A DNA stretch of 64,000 nucleotides from Chimonanthus salicifolius (GCA_013350335.1 CM023540.1:3720001-3784000); one strand, 5' to 3'. Positions 32,945 to 44,810 are shown, counted from the stretch's first letter. The notes: generated by a model not told the origin, from the sequence alone. Made by a program: numbers and translations.

Positions 32945-33420
32945 TTAGATGAGGAGTAGAAAATCGCTTTTCTGAAATATGCAGACGAATAAAGTGACAA
33001 TCAACTTCAATATGCTTAGTCTGCTCATGATGATGGCCGTCTGATTGTCAAAGAACATGACGAGTGGATCGACAGGAGCAAAGTCCAATTCAGTAAGGAA
33101 TTGTCGAAACCACAACAATTCAGAAGCAGTATTTGCCGTGGCATGATATTCGTTCTCAGCACTTGAACGAGCAACAACTGATTGCTTCTTGCTTCGCCAG
33201 GCAACTAAATGGGAGCCCAAAAAAACACAATAACCAGTAGTAGAGCGGCGATCATCCAGAGAGCCCACCCAATCAACATCAGAATAACCACAAATTGGAC
33301 AAGTAGGCTGGTGTGTATAAAACAAGCCACGGCCGGGATAAGCCTTAATATATCGAAGGATGCGGAACACAACATGAAGGTGCGTGTCCCGATGTCCATG
33401 CATCAACTGGCTGACCACAC
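32945..33420 (-). pseudogene. Copia RNase H
   Basis: Blocks [50 protein letters not shown] and FFDNQTAI: the copia RNase H with its Asp, Glu and Asp residues present. Degrades toward the C-terminus, where KHIEVDCHF is frame-shifted. Confidence 0.9.
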
Positions 33421-33481
33421 CAACAACATAAGATAAGTCCGGTCTCGTGATAGTGAGATAAATAAGCTTGCCGACAAGTTT

Positions 33482-34511
33482 CTAATAGAAACTTGGTGCG
33501 TCTAGAAGAATTCCATAAGAGGCAGATAACTTAGTATTCACATCCAACGGAGTATCCGCGGGCTTGCAGCCAGAATAGTCAGCTTCCCGGAGGAGATCCA
33601 GGGCATACTTTCCCTGAGAGAGATAGAGGCCATGAGAGGACCGAGCAATTGCAATTCCAAGAAAGTACCAGAGAGGCCTCAAGTCCTTAATATCAAAAGT
33701 CCGTTGAACATACTGTTTGAAGGAAAAAATGGCTTAATCATTGTTACTGGTGAGTACAATATCATCAACATAGACCACCAAAATCATCACAACAAAGTGG
33801 AAACGATAGATGAAGACTGAGTGATCCGACTGACAACGGGTAAAACCATAAGGTAGCGAGGCACTGCTAAACTTCTCAAACCAGGCACGAGGAGACTATT
33901 TAACACCATAGAGAGCCTTCTTGAGTCTGCAGACAGAGTGAGGCTCCCCCTGCGTGACAAACTTTGGAGGAGGAATCATATAGATTTCTTCTTGAAGATC
34001 ACCATGGAGAAAAGCATTCTTCACATCTAACTGGTACAGGGGCCAGGTATAAGTGGTTGCAAGGGAAAATAAAATGCGCACAGAGCTAATCTTGGCAACA
34101 AGTGAAAAAGTGTTTTGGTAGTCAACTCCATTAGTCTGCGTGAAGCCTCAAGCTACTAGGCATGCCTTATAGCGTGCAATAGATCCATTTGGATTACGCT
34201 TCAAGGCAAAGACCCATTTGCACCCAACTGGAGTCTTGCCTGGAGGTAGAGAAACCATCTCCCATGTGTTGTTCTTCTCAAGGATAGCTAACTCTTAATC
34301 CATGGCTGCTTCCTAGGAGGGATTTTTTAAGGCTGTGTCGATCCTCTTGTGTATCTTAATGTTGTCCAATGCTATGAGAAAACTATGATAGGAGGGTGAA
34401 ACATCATGATGTGAGACAAAATGATCAATGGGATGGCTAGTACAAGAACACTTACCTTTGCGAAGCGCAATAGGAAGTTCAAATGGGTTAGAGATCGGTG
34501 GATCTGAATTG
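33482..34511 (-). pseudogene. Copia reverse transcriptase (RVT_2)
   Basis: From the start: NNTWEMVSLPPGKTPVGCKW, ARYKACLVA, LDVKNAFLHGDLQEEIYM with the first catalytic Asp, [22 protein letters not shown] (YVDD at 33761-33772), YFLGIAIARSSHGLYLSQGK and GCKPADTPLDVN. Catalytic residues are present but the frame shifts several times. Its N-terminal edge is cut by the LTR at 34512. Confidence 0.9.
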
Positions 34512-35945
34512 TGAAATTTCGTTACTAGAGCAATGCACGACCTAGAGGGGGGTGAATAGGTCAGTTTTCAATTTTAATTCTCTTTTAAAATTTTCTCAGC
34601 CGATTTATACTTTAAGTGAATAAAATATTCAATGAGTATTTTCACCTTCAAATTAACTACTGTTCATAAAACTGACCGATCAATCTATGAGTGTGATATG
34701 TGAACAAGTATTCAATCCAAGCATTCAATCACATATAAACACAGATATTTTATAGTGGTTCGGTTTCAACAAACCTACATCCACTGTCAGACTTCCTAAC
34801 TCTAGGGTCGTCCCAAATATACTATGTAAGGGTCTCACACCCAAATAGTATAGCCTAGTTTTTTATAGAGGTTCAACCCAATCGGTCTAATCCTCTACAC
34901 CTATTTTTTAGAGTGGTTCGAACACACTATTCTAATCCACTTTACAATGTTTAAAATAAAAGGAAGAAGAAATACTTGCCTTGGGCCTTATCCGTTTTCC
35001 TTTAAGCTCTTTCTTCTTTACTGAATCTGTGTGCTCCTTTCCATCAAATCAGCATCATCAAAGTATTCATCGGCACAGTAGTATAGGACTTGGGTATGAC
35101 TGGTTTTAAAGTCCTATGTGAACACCTTACTCTTCATCAGGACTGGGGTATTGATTACCTAAACATTTATTAAGGAAGATGTTGAAGAAGGTGTAAAGAG
35201 AGAAGACTGAATGATCTAGACACACTGTAATACTTTTCTAGTTTGTTCTCTATGTTTCAGTGCCTCTGACATACAGCTAACAGTTTTTTTATAAGACTGT
35301 CTACAGCATTGCAGTAAGTCACGCCCACGAGGCCTCGTGGTGGTAAATATGCAAAGACAACACATATATACATAAGTTAATTTGTCTTTCAAAACAATAA
35401 GTATCCAGCCATCTCATAAGTCACCGTATATGATTTTACAACTCATGGAGGAGCCTTTCCATTCTTGTCATACATGGCCAGCTCCCCAACGGTATTAAAT
35501 TCAAAATATGTGAGGTGGCAGTTTTGAGTCTCACCATGTGGATATATTCTTTTACCATAATCAACTCCCAATCAAAATGACACAGATTTTAACTTCCTAA
35601 ATCTGTAGGAGATTGAGTCAGCATGACACAAAGTCAGCTGGATTACAGTTGTCCAAAAGACAACTCAGCACAGCTCAGCACAACTGCCTGCGATGCCTCT
35701 GCAAACTGCATGAGGCTTCGAGGCTGAAAGTCACTTATTATCTTATTTTCCAGTTTATAACCAATTGACGTCTAAGGTATTTGACTTAGCCTAAGGTCTC
35801 CTACGGTTCACTTACATGTGTGTCAATAAGGTATTCGGTCTAGACTCTTCAACTTCATAGTAGATCTTCTTATACGTCTAAGGCAAGTCCAACTGAGTCA
35901 CGTAATTGACAATAAGGGTGACTTGGATGAACCGGGGCACTTACA
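34512..35945 (-). mobile_element. Solo SIRE-like LTR inside the copia element
   Basis: TGAAATTTCGTTACTAGAGC to CGGGGCACTTACA, 1434 bp, flanked by AATTG (34507-34511) and AATCG (35946-35950). Has the family marks GAGGGGGGTGAATAGG, GTGGTTCGGTTTCAACAAAC, ATCCACTGTCAGACTTCC and the GTAATTGACAATAAGGGTGA end. No internal domain. Confidence 0.88.
35286..35293 (-). promoter_or_regulatory. Probable LTR TATA box
   Basis: Minus strand TATAAAAA. Just upstream on that strand is the perfect 16-bp palindrome CCACGAGGCCTCGTGG (35328-35343). Confidence 0.5.
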
Positions 35946-35950
35946 AATCG

Positions 35951-36840
35951 CTGACAAATCGATGGGTGGAGTCGGTCGCAAATGGCATCCGATTCTATTG
36001 GCGTTGGTACACCAGAAGAGGCTTAGCGGGGCTCGGGGAAGGAAAGTCTACAGGGACAAGGGGAAGAACATGAGAAGGAGAAGAGGTAGAGGAAGCTGAA
36101 AATTAGAGTCCCGCTCAAAAAATGTGACATTCATGGATATGTATGTTTTCCCAGTGATAGGGTCGAAGCACTTATAGCCTTTGTAAAAAGGTGTGTAACC
36201 TAGATAGACACACCCCACAACAAGGTGAGAAAGTTTATAGCCAGAGAAGTTGTGAACAAAACAAACACACCCAAAGACATAAGGGAATTTGAGCAATGGG
36301 TTTTATGTACGGAGAGACGATCTATGGGGGACTGATTTTGTAAGAAGTGAGAAGGCATTTTGTTGATGAGATAACAAGCAGTTAACACTGCTTCTAGCCA
36401 ATAGGACGATGGGACATGTATGGTAAAAAGAAGAGACCTGGCCACCTCAGGAAGGTGATGGTTCTTTTGTTCAGCTATACCATTCTGTTGAGATGCAGAA
36501 GGACAAGAGAACTGAGAATCGATGCCATGGTTTTGCAAAAAAAGAAGAAAGGAGTGTGACAAGTATTCCCCCCATTATCACTTCGTAAAACCTGAGTTTT
36601 ACACCCAAATTGATTGTGAACCGACTGGTAAAAAGTCTGGAAGTGATAAAAAACCTCAGATTTATTTTTTCATCAAATATGTCCAAGTCATGCAAGAGTA
36701 ATCATCAATAAAGGTGACAAAATAATGAAAGCCAGTGCGAGAAGTAGTTGGATATTGCTAAACATCAAAATGAATGAGTGACAATAAAGTAGATGAACTT
36801 TTTATTGATAGATGGAGGAAAATGACTTCTAACATGCTTG
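35951..36840 (-). pseudogene. Copia integrase core
   Basis: HSFLLFLQNHGIDSQFSCPS, ASQQNGIAEQKNHHLPEVAR, SYWLEAVLTACYLINKMPS, CVYLGYTPFYKGYKCFDPIT. These are the catalytic-core and C-terminal blocks of copia integrase, including the QQNGIAEQKNHH Glu motif. Split over several frames. Confidence 0.9.
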
Positions 36841-36842
36841 TC

Positions 36843-37049
36843 TTATTGGCAATGTTCACATTCAAAATAAGTAAAAGATAAACTAGGAACAAGCTGTTTG
36901 AGAACAGAATCGGCAAGATGTCCTAAACGACAATGCCACAGCCACACATCTGAAGAAGAAGAGATCGAACGGGCTTCAGAACTGTCATGGCGAGAGTCAA
37001 GAAGATAGAGACCACCTACTTCATGACCACCACCCAACACCTGCTTCAT
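36843..37049 (-). pseudogene. Copia GAG-pre-integrase zinc domain
   Basis: WLWHCRLGHLADSVLKQL followed by FECEHCQ, the HHCC zinc finger at the N-terminus of copia integrase, all ligands visible. Confidence 0.9.
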
Positions 37050-37099
37050 GGTCAGATCCTAGAAAACAAAGTGAGGGAAAAAATGTGACTGAGCAATTT

Positions 37100-37330
37100 A
37101 AATGTTTAGTCAAGACACTAACAGATAACACATTGCGGGATAGATTTTGAATATGCAAAAACAGAGGGAAGGTCCAAATGAGGAGAAACTGAAACCGTCC
37201 ATTTCCCAACAATATCAGTGTATGACCATTGGCTAATTTGACCTTACCACAAGAAATAGGAGAAAGGGAAAAGAAAAGGGTAGACATACTAGCCATATAG
37301 TCAGTAGCACCAGAATCAACAATCCAGGAA
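37100..37330 (-). pseudogene. Copia aspartic protease
   Basis: WIVDSGATDYMASM at 37285-37326 with the catalytic Asp (DSGAT at 37303-37317), then KVKLANGHTLILLGNGRF. Continues into LSVSVLTKHLNCSVTFFPS in frame before breaking. Confidence 0.88.
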
Positions 37331-37533
37331 TGATGAGAGGCATGATGGGCAGATGATTCTGTACCTGAAGTAGAGGAGACAACATTTGAAACCTCATAGG
37401 ATTGAAGGCGCTCCAGTCGTTGCAGTATTAAGTTAAGGTCTTGTTGAGTCACATGGGCATTATCACGAGCCACATCAAAGGGAGGAGGAGCAGCGGGGAG
37501 ATTGGCTTGCTTAGGTCTCCCATGTAGCTTGTA

Positions 37534-38335
37534 GCAAGAGTCAATGGTGTGGTTATTCATCTTGCAATAGGTGCAGAACCGAGTCCCCTTATTCCATGAG
37601 CCTTTGGTGTCTTTTTGGGGATCAAAAGAAGGATCCTTGCATATGGGAAGGTGGAGGCCTATGAGTCGGAGGAGCAGAAGAATGGGTGGTGACCAAGGCA
37701 AAGTGTTTAGTCGGCATAGGACTCATAACAAGACGTTGCCGATCATCACGAAGTAAGGCATAGTAGACCTCATCTAGAGAAGGAGGAGGTCGTTGCCCAA
37801 GAATTTGGGCCCGTGTAGGCTCAAACTCAGAGTTAAGGCCAACTAAGAACACAAAAATCCGTTGTTGTTCAACATATTTGTGAAACTTCAGAGTATCTTT
37901 AGGATCTTTAAATGTAAGAGATTGAAGCTGATCCAACTCTAACCGACAAGACTGCATAGTCGAATAGTACTGGATAAGGGACAACTTCTCCTGTCTGAGA
38001 GTGGCAGCGGTCTAAGATAATTCATACATACAAGCGAAGTTATCCCCACCAGAGTACAAAGTCTTCACAGTGTCTTAGACAACTTTAGCGGTTGGAAGTG
38101 TATAAACTAGACACTGTACATGAGCTTCCATGGAGTGAAGAAGCCAAGCCTGGACCAGAGAGTTAGGGGTAGTACCATCGATATATGAAGAAAGTTACCT
38201 TGCAGGTAGGAACATTGTCACAGAATGGGATCACCCAAAGTAATTGGTCTCATTCAGTAACACCGTCGTGATCCGTCCAATCTGTGAAGAGCCAAAATAG
38301 GCCATATCTGGAGAAAGAGCAGAAGATGATGCCAT
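37534..38335 (-). pseudogene. Copia gag with zinc knuckle
   Basis: Start MASSSALSPDMA at 38335, LLNETNYFG with a stop in place of the conserved Trp, then LSLIQYYSTMQSCRLELDQL, FLVGLNSEFEPTRAQILGQR and the knuckle CTYCKMNNHTIDSC (37534-37575, CX2CX4HX4C). The start lies just downstream of the clathrin-carrying insertion, which sits in the leader. Confidence 0.88.
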
Positions 38336-38528
38336 GCGGCTGAGGCGGGTATCTAAAGCAACTATAGAGCACAAATATCGACCCAAGGAGAAGATTCCGC
38401 AGCAGATCTAAGAAGAAGAGTCTGTCGTAGGTCCCACACAGCAGAATTGAAAGCAAAATCCGCACAGATACAACATAGATGCAGTGGTGTAAGTGGAGGA
38501 GAAGAAACCAGATCCTGACTTACCTATT

Positions 38529-39691
38529 TGATGCAGGACAAGGGATAGGATAACCCTAAATACATAATGTGGTTCCTTAAAGATTAGCAGGGGATGAAAA
38601 TGATGCACTGTAAATCTAAAATGGGCTGAAATTAAACGTCTAGGTTAATAAGTGCAATAAAACTAATATAAATTTATTTCAAATAATCATGCAAAATATC
38701 CCAGAATCTGATGTAAACAAGCATATATGGTTTTAATCAAAAGGCACATGGTTTAAAATGGAATGGGCATAAGGTTTAAAATAATAACAGAGGGGTTTTG
38801 TGGGTCACGACCAACATATACGAACATAATGGGGTTGCGGCAACGGGGAATGAAATAGGGGGTCACGGAAACAAGGGAAAATGGGCTTATGGAAGTAGGC
38901 GACACAGGTAAGGGGATCACGAGAGACGGGCGACAGTACGGAAGGGGTTTCTGGGTGGTAACGACAGCTAAGGGAGGAGATCTGGGGTGGGAGATGGGTT
39001 GGCGATGGGCTATGGAGTTGTAAACAGTTGGCGACAAAAGGGATTGGGTTTGTAACAGGCTTGGGAGCTTGGGGTAGGTGGCGGCAAAGGAGAAAAGGGG
39101 GGTTTAGAGAGGGGGGATGGTTGTGGGGAAGGGTTTCAGGGTCGGGCGAAGCTCAGAAAAGGGGTTTTTGAAGAGGGCGAAACCCAGAGACGGTATGGAG
39201 GGTGGCGAAACAAGGTAAGGGAGGGTATGGGTGGTGGTGAAGGTTGTAGGGGCTGTTTGGGTGGTAGCGACTGTAGTGGGTGGCTTTAGGGTTCACGAAA
39301 TTCACAGTGGGAAGGGAAATGGGTCACGGTAGCAAGGGGTATGAATCTGATAATGGCAGAAAAGGGATTGATAAAGGAGAGGGGTGAAAGGCTATGGGAA
39401 GAAAGAAGAAAACAAAGAAAAGAGAAGAGAAGAGGAAGAAGGGAGAGGAAGTGGAGTACCTTGACAGAGATGGGTTCTCATTCTTCTCCCTGACCATCAC
39501 CGTCGCTTCTCATGTATTCGGCTGGCCTCCGTTCTTCCTTCACTTCTTTCCTTTCTTTTTTTTAGCTTCAATCCTCCATTCTCTCTTTTGTAATCACCGA
39601 CCGAATCTGTTAGGGCAACAAGCCCCCTTTAAAACTTAAGTTGAGGTTGGCTGGGCTCGAAATTGGGCCTAGCTCGAGCTGCTCTGCATCA
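38529..39691 (-). repeat. 3' LTR of the clathrin-carrying element
   Basis: 1163 bp, G-rich on the + strand with many GGTGGCGA/GTAGCGACT motifs. The tract before it on the coding strand (GATGGGGAGTT) is the polypurine tract. Confidence 0.92.
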
Positions 39692-39925
39692 AACTCCCCA
39701 TCTGAGATGACAAATCGAACCATATGTGCGCCTTCTCAATATGAGGCCTTCGAATGATAACTGCACGCGATGAGAATAAAGAAAACCAAATCACATGTAC
39801 ACCTTCCTAGTGTGTGGTCTTCAAAATGTAACTATGCGCACGTGAGACAGATCGACCCACACATGTGCCTTCCCAGTGTGGGTCTTCAAATGATATTTGT
39901 ACACACATGAGGCCGTAAGACGTCA

Positions 39926-40406
39926 TCAAGTCAAACTGTTATCGAGCCACAATGCTCGTGCAGTTGTGGGTCTCCTCCGCCATCGATGGTATATTCGGAA
40001 TCCAAAAGTGTCGTCACGATCAACTCTGGCTAGCACCAACATGAAGATGTGCATAGTGGCTCTCCTCCGCCGTCGATGGTATACTCGGAATCCAAAAGTG
40101 TCGTCACGATCAACTCTGGATGGCGGCAACAACAAGATATGAGTAAAAGACACCTCCGATGAGACAAAACTCTGATATCGCTCTAGGAGATCTGGATCAG
40201 GTTGCTGTAGCTCACACTCAGACAACCAAGTGACATCAATCATGGGCCTGGGCTTCCTCATCACAAGATACTTCCTGTAGCTTCCGGAATGTGTGGCAAC
40301 CACTTCCTCGTCCAAAATAAACTCTTTTTTCTCTCTCAGGTGGCAACGAAGGTAAAAGAGGTAGAATTGGTGAAGGTTGTATAGGTGCAGGCCATGTGTT
40401 ATGAAG
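39926..40406 (-). pseudogene. Gypsy integrase chromodomain end, with internal duplication
   Basis: ILDEEVVATHSGSYRKYLVM, then WLSECELQQPDPDLLERYQS, the closing chromodomain block of plant Ty3/gypsy pol. Downstream a 91-bp unit with CGTCGATGGTATACTCGGAA is tandemly duplicated (39966-40055 and 40057-40130). The upstream part in another frame is the rest of the proline-rich region, so pol was deleted between the two. Confidence 0.75.
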
Positions 40407-40463
40407 TGGAACGCCCCGCCCTTTTTCACTCACCGAAAATCAAAGTATATTTTCTTTTAAATA

Positions 40464-40465
<2 letters not shown>

Positions 40466-40521
<56 letters not shown>
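40466..40521. repeat. (AG)n microsatellite
   Basis: 56 bp of AG. Confidence 0.95.
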
Positions 40522-40525
<4 letters not shown>

Positions 40526-41758
40526 GGTGAACGTCACGACGCGAGCTAAGTCCGAGTTTCCAAAACCCGACCCTTAACTGGCCACCTTTACGTGTGTGTG
40601 GACTAAGGCCACCAAAACATTTCACACGCTAAAGAATACTTACGGAATAATTATATGAATAAAATACTATTCATATCCCATGTCATTAATAAGCAATGGA
40701 GTCAATCACCATTAAATTAACTGAAACTTAAATATCCAAAATATCATCAAACCATAGCAAAATAAATCTAAGTTATTACAATCCCAAAATATCAGTTATC
40801 TCAATACATCATTCCAAAATCAAGCTAAGTAACATAAACATGAATCTGCCCAAACTCCTAAGCTTGGCTCCCATCTTGTCCCATGTCCTTGTCATTTCCT
40901 GTTCCATCATCTATAGGGTAGAATGTAGGGCGTTACTGAACGCGCCCAGTAGGAATTCCAAATAAGGTTATGTACACATAGGATCAATATAAAATCAAGA
41001 TAAATACATCATATCAAAACTGTAAAATAACTCGTAGTACTAAAAACAATGCATGATACTCATATCAAAATCATGCTAATGTATGTGTCATGTCATAGGT
41101 GTCATATGCCAATGATCTCCCACCCAACTTCCATATCCAACCATAACTTGATAAACAAAATCATATCAATAGTTTCCTTGATAAACAAAATCATATCAAG
41201 GTGTTCCCTTGGCCAATTACTTCCACAGTGTTTTGTGATGTACACTAAGTCACTGTTATACCTCCCCACATATGTTAATCGGAATCACCGAATGGAGTGT
41301 GGACTCCTCCCCACATGTGTTAATCGGAATTACTGAATGGAGTGTAGACTCCTCCCTTGTATTCCCTCCCATGCCATGTATGAGATAATGAGTGCAAGAA
41401 TGCCATTTCATATCAAATTACATAATATCATTGAAATTCAGTTCATAAAACATAACTATTTGTTTAACCAAAGTAAATCATCATACATGGAAATAAAACC
41501 AATACATATATATAATCCACAGTATCTCAATAAGGTAGGAATCCTACCAAAGTCCAGTATACTATCCTCGCTGTTTTGTGAGGATACCATTTAACGATCA
41601 CGTCACAACGAATCGCAATCCCTTACGAATCTCTTTACCTTAATGAATTCAATCACATACATATGTCAATTTGATTATCCATATAATTCCCATTATCCCT
41701 TACATCCTTCCAGATAAATTGAAGTCTCTAGAAACAACATAAAAAATCAATTTTTTCA

Positions 41759-42370
41759 ATTCAGTCGACTGAATCATACACAGATACAGTCCTCTGCCTT
41801 ACCCGCAAACTTTCAGTCGGCTGAAATCCAACTCGGAACTATTTTAACCTTGACTCGTAACTTTTCAGTCGACTGAATCCGGCTGACTCTGAGTCAAACC
41901 CTCTGTATTCTCGGTCAATATCCTTTCAGTCGATTGAATTACAGATTCAGTCGGCTGACTTTGGATCAGATTAACTGTGTGTTCGGCCAGTATAGATTCA
42001 ATCGACTGAATCAATGATTCAGTCGGCTGAATCATCAACCAACAGTTTGCGTGTTTGGTAAGTCTATTTTCAATCGACTGAAATACGCTAGACCACTTTG
42101 CTTATTCGGTACGTCTATTTTCTCTCAACTGAATCCTAGATTCAGTCGGCTGAAACACAATATATCTCTTATATTTTAATCCAGTCCATGTTCAGTGGAC
42201 TGAATCACAAGATTCAGTCGGCTGAAGCTCCCAGAAACTTTTTTCTATTTCGGTCAACTTCAGTTCAGTCAACTGAATCTCAGATTCAGTCGACTGAAAC
42301 TCCCAGAAACTCTTTGCCTTCTTCGACGAGCACCAATTCAGTCGACTGAATCACAGATTCAGTCGACTAA
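41759..42370. repeat. Palindrome array, TTCAGTCGACTGAA type
   Basis: Sixteen copies of the perfect palindrome TTCAGTCGACTGAA or close variants (GTCGGC, ATCGAC, GTCAAC cores). They come largely in pairs about 20 bp apart, and pairs recur about every 71 bp, so the array is a degenerate tandem repeat. A TATTTAAG at 42958 could be the TATA box if the LTR reads on the + strand. Confidence 0.9.
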
Positions 42371-42818
42371 CTGTTTGTCAGTCTCTTTTGTTTACATATT
42401 TGACTCGACCCTTCTTCATGAAATTCACTCCTAATATTATTTAAACATAAATAATATCATACATGTAACTCTTAGTGAGTTTACTCTACCCTCTAGCCAA
42501 AGCTAGAGTCCTTTTCATGATTCTTTCAATCCTTGGTTATAACTTGAATTCGGAAATCAACTTTGTTTCCAACACATTTCCATTCTTCAAATGGATATCC
42601 AATTCCGTGGCCTATGATAATTTGGCTAGTCCTTTCAACCAATCTGGAACCCATAGATTCGGCCACTCCATGGCCAAGCTATGGTTTCCTTAAACTTATT
42701 TCTATGTTACTAAGCTTTAACATATCTTATTTTCCCATCTCCTTCTTTTCTTTAAGATCTGAATTCCTTCCTTAGTCCTTCTCCTTCCTTGGTTCTTCAC
42801 TGATCCTCTAAGTGTAGA

Positions 42819-42822
<4 letters not shown>

Positions 42823-42860
<38 letters not shown>
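42823..42860. repeat. (GA)n microsatellite
   Basis: 38 bp of GA. Confidence 0.95.
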
Positions 42861-42862
<2 letters not shown>

Positions 42863-43555
42863 ACTCTTGGTTGCAAGAGGTGAAGTGGTCGGCCAAGGGG
42901 TGTGAAGTGCCCCTTGGGCTGGTGTCTCTTTGTAACAGCTCATGCCCTTTCATCTTCCTATTTAAGTTTGGTCTAACCAAGGAGTCCCTGGACTTAACCA
43001 AGGAGGCCCTTGACCTTCCATCGTGTACCTTGAGTTCCATCCATTGAGATGGAAACTCTCCATCTCCTACTTAACTTAACTTGAGATGGAAGTCTCCTCA
43101 ACTTCCATCTTAACTCATACTCAACTCAAGCCTTATTTACTCAATTGAACTCATTCATGGTTGACCAAGTCAACCATGACTTAGCCGATCATGAATCTGG
43201 TGACATGGTCACCACATGACACGTGGGTCCCATCCTTGCCATGTCACATACATGTCACCTCACTCGATGAGGTAGATTTAATGCATTGGGTCTTAATTGG
43301 ATAGTTGACCCAATTAAATTAACCTTACCCGTTTACCTTAAAATCAGCTCATCTATGACCCATTGGGTCTCAATTGGGTAATTGACCCATTTAATTACAT
43401 TTACCCAATTACTTTCAAATCAAATCCTATAATTGACCCAATTCCTTACCCATCTAAGGTCCATTTCAATTATTTAAATATCAAATTCCATTAATTCACA
43501 ATTTAAATAAACCATTCCAATATATAATCATGCAATGAAAATCCGGGGTGTTACA

Positions 43556-44628
43556 TGAAGTGGGTCCAGAAAGCCAGTAGGAAGGTCAAGGTGATGATCA
43601 GGATTGAGAGGAGCTCTGGACTGTGAGGGTGGGCTAGATGGACTAATATGTGATAATGGTAAAATAGGTAGGGACTGAGAAGGTTGTGCAAGTGTAGGAC
43701 GGGGGTCATAAAATGGATCTAGAAGGCCAAGAGGTACAAAAGGTGGAAGCTGAGATTGTGGCACTGGTAAAGGCTGAGGGTCATGGAGCGGGTCATGTTG
43801 TGGATCAGGTTGACGGTCAAGTACAAAAGGTAGAGGTTGAAATGGTGGCACATGTAAAGGCTGAGGGGATTGTACTGGTGCGTGCCATGGGTTATGGAGC
43901 AGGTCATGTTGTGGATCAGACAGTGGGTTAAAAAGGCTAGTGGGGTCAGGGTGAGATTGTGGGTCAAGAAGGCCAATAGGATGGTCAGGAAGGCCAATAT
44001 GAGGAATAGGGTCATGCTGATGCGGGATGGGGCTTGGAGGTGAAGGTGTTGGAATTGGACGGGGTGTGACCACATGATCATCCACATCAAATTCTTTGGA
44101 TCTGCAATGAGTATCTGTAACAAACTTATATTGTTCCTCGCTTATATTAATGTGACTTTTAATTTCAGCATGCGAATCATGAATGTGCGGTGCAGATGAA
44201 GATGCAGACTTAGATGGCCTAGGTGAAAGAACACGACCCTTGACATGTATCAATGAAGTCAAGGGAAGTTTGGATTCCATAAAGAAGTTCCATGTCTTCT
44301 CAGGATCATAGAATTTTGATTCTCTTGTTACCGTTTCAACTTCTTGGATGCGGCTAGTTTTAACAGCGGCCTCTATGTATTTGAAATGGATGTAAGGATC
44401 CTCACTGGAGCTCAAGTATGAACCCAAGAACAAGTAAAGTCCTTCATAAGACTTGGACTGCTCAAAGAGTTCAATACATGCATCCATTCCTAAGTGATTT
44501 GAATATTCTTGTGCAAATAGAACAAGCTGAAGATTTCCATGTACGTCTGACAATAGAAGATTTTTCGGGGTTTCGAATGCCATTTCTCTTGATGTTTCTC
44601 TAGATGGTTCTTTTTTTTTGGTAGGCAA
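43556..44628 (-). CDS. Chimeric ORF: clathrin heavy-chain fragment plus proline-rich region
   Basis: An open frame of about 357 codons starting [16 protein letters not shown], 160 bp after the primer site, where gag would begin. Residues 22-122 (44263-44565) match the plant clathrin heavy chain: [20 protein letters not shown], then [19 protein letters not shown], then [13 protein letters not shown]. Residues about 186-357 are rich in Pro/His/Asp with degenerate [15 protein letters not shown] repeats. The frame is cut by the LTR at 43555 and the open frame runs only nine codons into it. The proline-rich coding resumes beyond that LTR at 40406. No stop in over a kilobase suggests it was translated until recently. 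What the protein did is unknown. Confidence 0.85.
44263..44565 (-). other. Captured clathrin heavy-chain segment
   Basis: About 100 codons from the alpha-helical leg repeats (CHC repeat region) of clathrin heavy chain, without an intron in this segment and with scattered substitutions (for example GLYLFLG where the host protein has GLYFFLG). It is far too short to form a triskelion leg. Confidence 0.88.
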
Positions 44629-44790
44629 CTAAAAGAAAAGAACTTGCTGACTAGATGTTGTGTCCTAAGTCTATATGCAGTGAATGCATGATGAATTGAA
44701 AAAAAAAAAATTTAAATGGAATTCAATTTTTTTTTTTTAGAAAAAAAAAAATGCAACCCAAGACCATGGGTGTTTAAACAAATAACCCAA

Positions 44791-44807
44791 CCTAAGTTCT
44801 TATACCA
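44791..44807 (-). other. Primer binding site, initiator-Met-like
   Basis: Coding strand TGGTATAAGAACTTAGG, three bases from the LTR end; TGGTATCAGAGC with two changes. Confidence 0.7.
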
Positions 44808-44810
44808 ATT

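Larger units (their letters stand above)
40407..43555. mobile_element. Solo long LTR (gypsy-like) with palindrome array
   Basis: 3149 bp, TGGAACGCCCCGCCC to CCGGGGTGTTACA, perfect duplication TGAAG (40402-40406 and 43556-43560). Distinct in sequence from the 3.7-kb LTRs but with a similar GCCCCGCC end. Holds a GA repeat at each end region and a palindrome array at 41759-42370. No coding. Confidence 0.9.

Noticed and set aside
41759..42370. CRISPR-like regularly spaced repeats
   Set aside because: The repeats are palindromes inside a plant solo LTR with a clear target duplication; spacers are related to one another and no cas gene is present.
43719..44123. Open frames antisense to or overlapping the clathrin/proline-rich ORF
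   Set aside because: They are shadows created by the repetitive codons of the real ORF on the minus strand.
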